Origin: BOG-908 sp963850605
Lineage (GTDB): Bacteria > Pseudomonadota > Alphaproteobacteria > Acetobacterales > Acetobacteraceae
Length of the DNA stretch: 64,000 bases
NCBI GenBank assembly: GCA_963850605.1
Contig: CAWKLX010000008.1
Span: 1-64,000 of the forward strand
Direction: 5' to 3'
The notes under the pieces are model-generated. The model did not search any database, was not told where the DNA came from, and saw only the letters and a list, made by a program, of their open reading frames with translations. The first letter of the stretch is position 1. Each line of letters opens with the position of its first letter. Positions 56,727 to 64,000 of this stretch are shown here, in pieces. Both the position numbers and the translations under genes were made by a program.

Positions 56727-58940
56727 CTAAAGCAGATCCTCCACCTGTATCGGCGTCTTGCGCACCCGTATCCCCGTCGCGTGATACACGGCATTGGCGA
56801 TCGCCGCCGGCATCCCCACGATCCCGATCTCGCCCACGCCCTTGGTGCCGATCGGGTTCGTCCGCGTATCGTTGCCGTCCAGCGTCTCCACAATCACCTC
56901 GCCGATGTCGGCGTTCGTCGAGAAATGGTATCCCGCCAAATCGCTATTGGCGAACCTGGCACGCTTGCGATCGATCTGCGTTTCCTCGAGCAAGGCGAAA
57001 CTCGCCCCCCAGATCATCCCGCCCGACAAATTGCTATGCGCCGTGCGCGGATTGATGATCCGCCCGCAATCGAACACGCCCACCATCCGCGCCACCCGCA
57101 CCGTGCGCAGCAACGGATCGACATGCACCTCGGCAAACTGCGCCCCGAACGAATAGGACGCGTATTTGCCAAGCGCCGGGGTGAACGCCATGCCGCCCGC
57201 CAATCCCTTGACGGCTTGGTCCTGGCTGATGGCATCGGGCTTCCACATCCCCGTCTCTTCGATGAACCCGCCGGTGCACTGCTCCAGCACCTCGGTGGCG
57301 GCACGCGAGCTGCCATCCGCCCCGACCACCCGGCCATCTTCGAGGCGACTCCCGTCACCCGCCGCCCGCAACAGCGCATCGCGAACCTGCAGCGCCGTCA
57401 CATGCACCGCCGACCCCGACGAACTCGTCGTCACCGACCCACCCGCCAAAATGCCCGACGGCAGCGAGCTATCCCCCAATTGCACCCTGACCAAATGGTT
57501 CGGCACCCCCAGCACGTCGGCCGCGATCTGCCCCATCACCGTATAGGCGCCGGTCCCCAGATCGTGCGCCGACAGCGAAACCACGCAGCTGCCGTCGGCG
57601 GAAAACCGGATGCGCGCGGCCGATGGCCCGCACGCGGACGGATAACACGCCGTCGCGCATCCATAGCCCACCAGCAGCCCGTCCGCGGTCTTCATGCTGC
57701 CCGGCTCAGGCGTACGCTTGTCCCAGCCAAACACCTCCGCGCCCCGCGCAAAACAGCGCGTCAGCTCACGGCTGCTCCATTCCAGCCCACCCACCGGATC
57801 GCGCGCCGGCTCGTTCTTCGCCCGCAAGGCGATGGGATCCATGCCGAGCGCCAGCGCCAGTTCATCGATCGCGCTCTCAAACCCAAAAAATCCCGGCGCC
57901 TCCGCCGGCGCCCGCTGAAAGCCGGGCGTGTTGACGTCCGTCTCCACAATGGATTCCCGCACCCGGATGTTCGGCGACGCGTACATCCGCCCGGTCACCT
58001 CGGTCACGGCGAACGCCACATGATCGATCGCCGCACTCTGCCCGCTCTGCTCGTGGATCACCGAGGTGATCGTGCCGTCGCGCTCGGCCGACAGGCGCAC
58101 CCGGCTGATCGTCGCCGGCCGGAACGATCCGACGGTGAACATCGCCTCCCGCGGGACCACCAGCTTGACCGGCCGCCCTAGCCGACGCGCGGCCATCGCC
58201 ACCAGCACGGTATGCGGCAAAATGGTCGCCTTGCCGCCGAATCCGCCCCCGATATAGGGGCTTTCGACATGAATGTCCTCGGCCGGCACACCGAAAATGG
58301 TCGCCAGCCCCATGCGCGTGCCCATCACCCACTGGCTCGGCAGATGCACCAGAAGTTTGCCGTCGCGCCACTCGGCCGACGTCGCATACAGCTCGATCGG
58401 GTTGTGATGCTGCGCCGGCGTCACATACGTCGCGTCGATTTTGACCGGCGAGCTCGCAAACGCCGCCAATGCATCGCCGACATCGACCGATTTGTCGTCC
58501 AGCGGCGAGACCGTGCGATCCGCATCGTCCATCGCCGCCGAGGCGTGCTGCACGTCGTACTCGATATCCACCAGCCGCGACGCTTCCTCGGCGGCCTCCT
58601 GCGTGTCGGCCACGATCAAGGCCACGATCTGACCCGCGTAATGGATCTCGTCGGAGGTCAGCGGCATGAAGGAGCTCTGCATATGCCCCCCCTTCATCGC
58701 GAACGTCTCTTTCCCAAGCCCCTCGTTCAGGCTGCGATGGGTCAGCACCAGTTGCACGCCAGGCACCGCCTCCGCCCGCTGGGTGTCGATGCGCGCGATC
58801 CGCCCGCGCGCCACTCCACTCGTCGTCAGCGCGGCATATGTCGTGCCGGCATGCGGGAAATCGGCCGCGTATTGCGCCACACCGCCCGCCTTGGCCGGCG
58901 CATCGCGTCGCGTGACGGGAAGTCCGATACCACCATCCAT
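56727..58940 (-). CDS. Xanthine dehydrogenase family molybdenum-binding subunit (PaoC-like)
   Basis: The 737-residue large subunit starts MDGGIGLPVTRRDAPAKAGG with YAADFPHAGTTYAAL. It contains PYIGGGFGGKATILPHTVLV, EAPGFFGFESAIDELALALG, GSVTTSSSGSAVHVTALQ and the catalytic Glu in GTKGVGEIGIVGMPAAIANA. It resembles E. coli PaoC (YagR), which oxidises aldehydes. It is the third gene of the 2Fe2S-FAD-Mo operon, starting 2 bases after the FAD subunit stop. Confidence 0.92.
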   Translation of the reverse strand: MDGGIGLPVTRRDAPAKAGGVAQYAADFPHAGTTYAALTTSGVARGRIARIDTQRAEAVPGVQLVLTHRSLNEGLGKETFAMKGGHMQSSFMPLTSDEIHYAGQIVALIVADTQEAAEEASRLVDIEYDVQHASAAMDDADRTVSPLDDKSVDVGDALAAFASSPVKIDATYVTPAQHHNPIELYATSAEWRDGKLLVHLPSQWVMGTRMGLATIFGVPAEDIHVESPYIGGGFGGKATILPHTVLVAMAARRLGRPVKLVVPREAMFTVGSFRPATISRVRLSAERDGTITSVIHEQSGQSAAIDHVAFAVTEVTGRMYASPNIRVRESIVETDVNTPGFQRAPAEAPGFFGFESAIDELALALGMDPIALRAKNEPARDPVGGLEWSSRELTRCFARGAEVFGWDKRTPEPGSMKTADGLLVGYGCATACYPSACGPSAARIRFSADGSCVVSLSAHDLGTGAYTVMGQIAADVLGVPNHLVRVQLGDSSLPSGILAGGSVTTSSSGSAVHVTALQVRDALLRAAGDGSRLEDGRVVGADGSSRAATEVLEQCTGGFIEETGMWKPDAISQDQAVKGLAGGMAFTPALGKYASYSFGAQFAEVHVDPLLRTVRVARMVGVFDCGRIINPRTAHSNLSGGMIWGASFALLEETQIDRKRARFANSDLAGYHFSTNADIGEVIVETLDGNDTRTNPIGTKGVGEIGIVGMPAAIANAVYHATGIRVRKTPIQVEDLL

Positions 58941-58942
58941 AT

Positions 58943-59926
58943 CTAAATCCTCCGGCTTGCGGTCAGCGTCGCGCGCGCAACAGCACGACTGCCAAGCTCG
59001 ATTTTGAATGCGTTGTGGCGACCAGGCCGCGCGCCGGCGAAAGCAGCGCGCCCCGCCCGCAACCCGACCTCTTCCGTAAGAAGCTGTCCGGTCAACGCCT
59101 GTTCCGCCGCGCGCGATCGCCAGGGTTTGGACGCAACCCCGCCCAACGACACGCGCGCGTCCCGCACCGTATCCCCATCCATCTCCAGGGCGACAGCGGC
59201 CGAGACCAGCGCGTAAGCGTAACTCTGCCTGTCCCGCACTTTGACATAGGTCGATCGCCGGCCCGCCGGCGTGGCCTTGATCGTCAATGCGGTCACGATC
59301 TCACCCTGCGCCAGCACGGTCTCGCGCGCCGGATCGTCGCCATACGCAACAAAGAACGCCTCGAACGGCACAGTCCGCGTGCCCGACACCGACCGGATCT
59401 CCACCGCCGTATCGAACGCCGCCAGCGCCGTGCCCCAGTCGCCCGGGTAATTGGCAACGCACCGGTCGGACACGCCAAAGACCGCCATCTCCCGGTCCTC
59501 GCCATCCAGCGCCGAACATCCCGAGCCCGGCACACGCTTGTTGCAGGCCGAAACACCATTGCGGAAATACGGGCACCGCGTGCGCTGCAGGATATTGCCG
59601 CCGACGGTCGCCGCGTTGCGTATCTGCTGCGAGGCCGCCAGCTGCAAACTCTCGGTCAGGGCAGGGTAGTTGCGCGCCAAAAATTCGTCCTCGGCCACAT
59701 CGGCCATGCGGGCCAGCGCGCCCAACCGTATCACCGGCCCCGAGGTCTCCACGGCGGACAGTTCGGACAGATGCCCGATATCGACCAGACGCTTCGGCGC
59801 CGCCAAATCGCCGCGCATCAAATCCACCATGGTCGTCCCGCCCGCCATGACGGACGCCCCGTCCTGCGCCGCCTCGCGCAGCGCATGATCAAGGTTTTCC
59901 GCACGGACATAGGAAAATGGCTGCAT
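58943..59926 (-). CDS. Xanthine dehydrogenase family FAD-binding subunit (PaoB-like)
   Basis: The 327-residue protein starts MQPFSYVRAENLDHALREAA and has the FAD-binding VMAGGTTMVDLMRGDLAAP and NAATVGGNILQRTRCPYFRN. The cysteine cluster CPYFRNGVSACNKRVPGSGC matches the extra [4Fe-4S] site of PaoB. ATG 59926 follows the 2Fe-2S subunit stop after 1 base. It passes electrons from the molybdenum subunit via FeS to FAD. Confidence 0.92.
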   Translation of the reverse strand: MQPFSYVRAENLDHALREAAQDGASVMAGGTTMVDLMRGDLAAPKRLVDIGHLSELSAVETSGPVIRLGALARMADVAEDEFLARNYPALTESLQLAASQQIRNAATVGGNILQRTRCPYFRNGVSACNKRVPGSGCSALDGEDREMAVFGVSDRCVANYPGDWGTALAAFDTAVEIRSVSGTRTVPFEAFFVAYGDDPARETVLAQGEIVTALTIKATPAGRRSTYVKVRDRQSYAYALVSAAVALEMDGDTVRDARVSLGGVASKPWRSRAAEQALTGQLLTEEVGLRAGRAAFAGARPGRHNAFKIELGSRAVARATLTASRRI

Positions 59927-59927
59927 C

Positions 59928-60401
59928 TCAGGCGGCCTTCCGCTGGGCGACATCGCGTATCGCGGCCACGATCTGCGGGTAGGCGGCGCAGCGGCACAGA
60001 TTGCCGCTCATATACTCGCGTATATCGTCATCCGTCCGCGCATGCCCTTCCTCGATGCACGCCACCGCGGACATGATCTGTCCCGGCGTGCAATAGCCGC
60101 ATTGCAACGCGTCATGCGCCACGAACGCCGCCTGCATCGGGTGCGGCACGCCGCCCTCGGCCAGCCCTTCGATGGTGCGTATGGCCCGCCCTTCGGCCGC
60201 CAGCGCCAGGGTCAGGCAGGCCAGCTGGCGCCGCCCGTCGATATGCACGGTGCAGGCCCCGCAGGTGCCATGGTTGCAGCCCACCTTGGTCCCCGTCAGC
60301 CCCAGATGCTCGCGCAACGCGTCCAGCAGCGTGGTCCGCGGATCCAGCGCCAGCGTGTGGCGCCGGCCATTGACAGTGAGCGTGACCGGTATGTCCGACA
60401 T
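59928..60401 (-). CDS. Xanthine dehydrogenase family 2Fe-2S subunit (PaoA-like)
   Basis: The 157-residue protein has the plant-type cluster GCNHGTCGACTVHIDGRRQL with a further Cys in LACLTLAL, and the second cluster QCGYCTPGQIMS and GNLCRCAAYPQI. E. coli PaoA has a Tat signal; here the protein starts directly with MSDIPVTLTVNGRRHTL, so the complex should be cytoplasmic. First gene of the operon. Confidence 0.93.
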   Translation of the reverse strand: MSDIPVTLTVNGRRHTLALDPRTTLLDALREHLGLTGTKVGCNHGTCGACTVHIDGRRQLACLTLALAAEGRAIRTIEGLAEGGVPHPMQAAFVAHDALQCGYCTPGQIMSAVACIEEGHARTDDDIREYMSGNLCRCAAYPQIVAAIRDVAQRKAA

Positions 60402-60555
60402 GAAGCCTCTTCAGGTTTGACCGCGGAGAAATGGCGCCGTTCCGGGCGAAGTCGACCCCGGCGAAATGGCGGCCCGGGCCCTCAATGAACAAGACAGGCC
60501 CGGGTTGCCGCGCTATGACGCGCCCGGTGCAGTTCCGCACCGAGGGGAGACAGGT

Positions 60556-61414
60556 ATGCGCCGTGCTGCACTGACGACAATGTTCTTGATGGCCACCACG
60601 GGGGCTGCGATCGCCGCCCCGCACGGCATGTATCTGACCCCGTCGGGCAAGGCCGCCCTGCACCAGGATGCGCTTGGCTCGGGATCGCTCAACTATTACG
60701 GCGGCCCGGTCATCTCGAAGGTGAAGGTGGTCGTCGTGCTCTGGGGCCCGCACGTCAATGCGACGGTCGCCAGCGGCATCGGCGGTTTCTTTTCGGCCGC
60801 CACCAACAGCACCTGGTTCGACCAGCTCAGCCAGTATCAGACGAACCTTACCGGCATCAACGGCCACCCCGGCACCAACCAGACGATCTCGCGCGGCACC
60901 TACAGCGAAACCGTGACGATCACCCCCAGCCACAAGGGCAGCGCGCTGAAGGACAAGCAGGTTCAGGCCGAGATAGCCGGGCAGGTCGCCAAAGGTGTGC
61001 TGCCCAAGCCTGACGCGAACACGATCTACATGACCTACTTCCCGCCCGGCGTCAGCATCTCGCTCGGCGGGCTGACCTCGTGCTCGTCCTTCGGCGCCTA
61101 TCACGAAGGATTTCACATCCAAGACCTATGGCGGCGTGTTCTACGGCATCATGCCCGATTGCGGCTACGACTTCAGCACGACCACCATCATCTCCGCGCA
61201 CGAACTGGCCGAGGCGGTCAGCGACGCGTTCCCCACCCCGGGCTCGCATCCCAACTATCCGCAAGCCTGGAACACCAGCAACGGGTCCGAGACGGGCGAT
61301 CTGTGCGAGGGCACGAGTGGCACGCTGGTGGCCGGCAAGACCAGCTACCAGGTCCAGCAGATCTACTCCAACAAGCTCGCCGGCTGCACGACGGGGAACT
61401 ACACCAGCCCGTAA
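60556..61414 (+). CDS. Secreted protein with HELAEA motif, metalloprotease-like (single-base frameshift near 61112)
   Basis: ATG 60556 (GGGGAGA upstream) opens a signal peptide ending near GAAIAA, then YYGGPVISKVKVVVVLWGPH, reminiscent of plant EXORDIUM/phi-1 proteins and bacterial relatives. After AYHEG an extra T in 61111-61113 breaks the frame. Deleting it gives GFTSKTYGGVFYGIMPDCGY, then ISAHELAEAVSDAFPTPG and NGSETGDLCEG, ending at 61414. Restored length is about 285. The HELAEAxxD motif looks like a zinc or active site. Function unknown; secreted. Confidence 0.7.
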
Positions 61415-62417
61415 GTGTCCGCACCCGACCCGCGCGCCAACGACTGCCTCTTCGGCCACGCGGCCGCCGAGGCAGCGTTGTGCGGGGCCATCACGGGCGG
61501 CCGCCTGCATCATGCCTGGCTGATCACCGGGCCGGAGGGCGTGGGAAAGGCCACGCTCGCCTACCGCTTCGCCCGCCGCCTGCTGGCGGGCGGGGCGGAC
61601 ACGCTGGACATGCCCCCCACCCACCCGGTGTTCCGGCGCGTGGCCGCCGGCACCCACGCCGACCTCCTCAGCGTCGAGCGCGAGTGGGACGACAAGAAAA
61701 AACGGCTGAAAAAACAGGTCTCGGTCGAGAGCGTGCGGGAGATCCCGGCCTTTCTCCGCCTGACCCCGGCCGAGGGCGGCTGGCGCGTCGTGATCCTGGA
61801 CGGCGCGGAGGACGTGAACCCGAGTTCAGCCAATGCCCTGCTCAAGGTGCTCGAGGAGCCGCCGCGCCGCGCGGTATTGCTGCTCGTCTGCTCCGCCCCC
61901 GGCCGCCTCCTTCCCACCATACGCAGCCGATGCCGCAACCTGGCCCTTTCGCCGCTGGATGGCGCGGAAATGGCCCAGGCCCTGCAGCGTTATCTGCCGT
62001 CCACGCCGCAAGCCGAACGCGCAACCCTCGCCGCTCTGGCCCAAGGCTCGCCCGGCCGGGCGGTGGCGCTGGCCGAAGCGGGCGGCGCCAAACTCGCGGC
62101 GCTCGCGGCCGAGGCGCTGCATGCCGGGCCCGACATCCGGCTGCTCAGGGCCTACGAAATGGCCGAACTCACTTCGTGAGCAAGCTGCGTTCGAAACGTT
62201 CATGGCCTTGCTGCACCAGGGCATCGCCGCCGCGGTCACGGCCCATCTGCGCGGCACGGCGGACGCCGCGCAATCCCGGCTGATCGCGTCCGCCTCACCC
62301 GTGCGCTGGGCCGAAACGGCCGAAGCCATCGCCCGCCTGGCCGACGAGACGGAACGGTCGAACATGGACCGCCGCCAGGCCACCGTCGCCGGTTTGGCGC
62401 TGCTGAAAGGCGCGTGA
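61415..62417 (+). CDS. holB: DNA polymerase III subunit delta' (single-base frameshift near 62171)
   Basis: The GTG start at 61415 directly follows the previous stop. The AAA+ clamp-loader subunit has LHHAWLITGPEGVGKATLAY (Walker A-like), RVVILDGAEDVNPSSANALL with KVLEEPP, and the sensor region SRCRNLALSPL. An extra A at 62171 breaks the frame at YEMAEL; deleting it gives YEMAELLREQAAFETFMALL and a normal end at 62417, about 333 residues. It is upstream of metG, a frequent alphaproteobacterial order. Confidence 0.9.
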
Positions 62418-62457
62418 TACAGGCCCGGCCCGCGGCGCAGCCGCCCCGCAGGACCCC

Positions 62458-63987
62458 ATGACCTACTATCTCACCACCCCGATCTTCTACGTGAACGGCT
62501 CCCCGCATATCGGGCACGCCTACACCGCCATCGCGGCCGACGTCATCGCCCGGTTCAAGCGGCTGGACGGCATCGACACCTACTTCCTCAGCGGCACGGA
62601 CGAACACGGCCAGAAGGTCGAAAAGGCGGCGCGCGATGCCGGGCTCGACCCGCAAGCGTTCACCGACCGGCTCTCGGGCGAGTTCCGTGCGATGCTGAAC
62701 CGCCTCGACATCTCGAACGATGATTTCATCCGCACCACGGAGCCACGCCACAAGCGGGGCGCCACCGCCCTATGGGCGCGCCTGGCCGCCAGCGGCGACA
62801 TCTATCCCGGCCATTACGAAGGCTGGTACGCCGTCCGCGACGAGGATTTCTACGCCGAAGCCGACCTCACCACGCACCCGGACGGCTCCAGGACAGCGCC
62901 GACCGGCGCCCCGGTGGAGTGGGTGAGGGAGCCCAACTACCTGTTCCGGCTATCCGCCTACCAGGACCGGCTGCTGGACCATTACGCGAACAACCCGGAT
63001 TTCGTCGGCCCAGCCTCCAAGCGGCGCGAAATGCTCAGTTTCATCCGCGGCGGCTTGGCAGACCTGTCGGTCAGCCGGTCCAGCTTCCGATGGGGCATCC
63101 CGGTGCCCGGCGACCCGGATCACGTGATGTATGTATGGCTCGACGCGCTGACCAACTACCTGAGCGCGCTCGGCTACCCCGATGAGGCTGCGGCAAACTG
63201 GCGTTTCTGGCCCGCCGACCTGCACCTGGTCGGCAAGGACATCCAGCGTTTTCACGCCATCTACTGGCCGGCCTTCCTGATGGCCGCCGGCCTGCCCGTG
63301 CCACGCCGCATCTTCGCGCATGGCTGGTGGACCGTGGACGGTGCCAAGATGAGCAAGTCGGTCGGCAACGTCGTCGATCCGCTCACCCTGTCGGACAAGT
63401 ACGGCATCGATCCGCTGCGCTATTTTCTCCTGCGCGAGGTGCCTTTCGGCGGGGATGGCGATTTTTCCGAGCGTGCCTTGATCTCTCGCATGAACAACGA
63501 GCTGGCCAACGATCTTGGCAATCTGGCGCAACGGTCGCTCTCGCTGATCGCGAAAAATCTCGGCGGCACGCTGCCCGCTCCCGGCGCCCGCACCGCGGAG
63601 GACGACACCCTGCTGCAGGCGGCCCACGCCCTGCCGGACGCATTGCGGCCGCTGATCGACCGCCAATCCCTGCACGAGGCGCTGGAGAAGACCTGGACGG
63701 TGGTCCGCGCCGGCAACGCCTATATCGACCAGCAAGCGCCCTGGGCGCTCCGCCGCACCGACCCCGGCCGCATGGCCGACGTGCTGCGCGTCCTGGCCGA
63801 CACACTGCGCTGCGTCGCCACCGTACTCACCCCCTTCATGCCGACCAGCATGGGCCGCATGCTGGACCAGCTGGGCGTGCCCGACACAGCCCGCGATTTT
63901 GCCGCGCTAGGGCAGGGGCTGCCGGCCGGCACCGCCCTGCCGCCACCGCAGGGCGTCTTCCCTCGCCACGTCGAAGAAACCGTCTAG
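62458..63987 (+). CDS. metG: Methionine-tRNA ligase
   Basis: The 509-residue class I synthetase has the HIGH motif in NGSPHIGHAYTA, TDEHGQKVE, and the KMSKS motif in GAKMSKSVGN. The zinc-knuckle cysteines are absent (the segment YAVRDEDFYAEADL replaces them), placing it in the zinc-free MetG2 type. The C-terminal tRNA-binding domain is also absent, which is usual for this type. After the stop, an ATG at 63995 may begin the next gene (tatD commonly follows), but only 6 bases are visible. Confidence 0.96.
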   Translation: MTYYLTTPIFYVNGSPHIGHAYTAIAADVIARFKRLDGIDTYFLSGTDEHGQKVEKAARDAGLDPQAFTDRLSGEFRAMLNRLDISNDDFIRTTEPRHKRGATALWARLAASGDIYPGHYEGWYAVRDEDFYAEADLTTHPDGSRTAPTGAPVEWVREPNYLFRLSAYQDRLLDHYANNPDFVGPASKRREMLSFIRGGLADLSVSRSSFRWGIPVPGDPDHVMYVWLDALTNYLSALGYPDEAAANWRFWPADLHLVGKDIQRFHAIYWPAFLMAAGLPVPRRIFAHGWWTVDGAKMSKSVGNVVDPLTLSDKYGIDPLRYFLLREVPFGGDGDFSERALISRMNNELANDLGNLAQRSLSLIAKNLGGTLPAPGARTAEDDTLLQAAHALPDALRPLIDRQSLHEALEKTWTVVRAGNAYIDQQAPWALRRTDPGRMADVLRVLADTLRCVATVLTPFMPTSMGRMLDQLGVPDTARDFAALGQGLPAGTALPPPQGVFPRHVEETV

Positions 63988-64000
63988 GCCCCTGATGCTG

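Noticed and set aside
2211..62417. Programmed +1 or -1 ribosomal frameshifting as an explanation of the broken genes
   Set aside because: The ten sites share no slippery sequence or downstream fold, fall at unrelated points in the proteins, and homologues are not known to use recoding. Sequence error is simpler.
63995..64000. ATGCTG at the end of the window as the start of tatD
   Set aside because: The order metG-tatD is common, but six bases cannot support a feature.

Overview
The window is a GC-rich (roughly two-thirds GC by eye) chromosomal segment of an alphaproteobacterium, probably of the Acetobacteraceae/Rhodospirillales. This rests on a ctrA gene beside fliI-fliJ, a COQ9-family gene near rpsU, and a PaoABC-type molybdenum dehydrogenase; the family-level placement is inference. 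I saw no insertion sequence, phage gene, integrase or CRISPR array, and no gene-free stretch longer than about 300 bases.

Layout. 0-10 kb: 3' end of dnaE, tRNA-Lys, a two-gene cytochrome locus (small cytochrome c plus a haem-porin fusion resembling Cyc2), a giant CheB-CheR-PAS-kinase-REC-REC-LuxR protein diverging from a lone receiver domain, a GABA/amino-acid permease and a coiled-coil membrane protein. 10-23 kb: DUF3108 protein, succinate-semialdehyde dehydrogenase, DUF3224 protein, glutathione reductase, Nei/Fpg glycosylase, patatin lipase, mutL, an alpha/beta hydrolase, a sulfotransferase-like protein with an internal duplication, and hemW. 23-31 kb: acyltransferase, fliJ-fliI, ctrA, a LytTR protein, NAD kinase with a coupled secreted protein, a nitrilase-family amidase, a possible NepR, and OpgC. 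31-38.4 kb: a small Cys-rich protein and an apparent nickel (or cobalt) island made of a TonB receptor, nikR and a DUF4331-TPR-HupE operon. 38.9-47.5 kb: tRNA-Ser, lepA, a HisKA-REC protein, pheT-pheS, rplT-rpmI, a glycosyltransferase and rpsU. 47.5-64 kb: def, COQ9, fdhD, two decayed gene fragments, malate synthase G, an FMN-binding oxidase, an EamA transporter, a second copy of the Cys-rich protein, a TauD-like dioxygenase, a CBS protein, a three-subunit molybdenum hydroxylase, a secreted HELAEA-motif protein, holB and metG.

The most interesting biology is the nickel island. Its NikR has glycine where the cysteine nickel ligand of E. coli NikR should be. A NikR-type operator candidate lies between nikR and the divergent TonB receptor gene. 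A HupE-family permease with an EF-hand-like loop shares an operon with a TPR protein and a secreted DUF4331 protein. No hydrogenase or urease is in the window to explain a nickel demand. A second point of interest is the Cyc2-like cytochrome-porin locus.

Caution on sequence quality: ten otherwise well-conserved genes, including mutL and holB, are each broken by exactly one extra base, and deleting one base at the listed sites restores a full-length protein every time. This looks like uncorrected insertion errors in an assembly rather than ten pseudogenes. Those genes are annotated over their restored span and marked as frameshifted.
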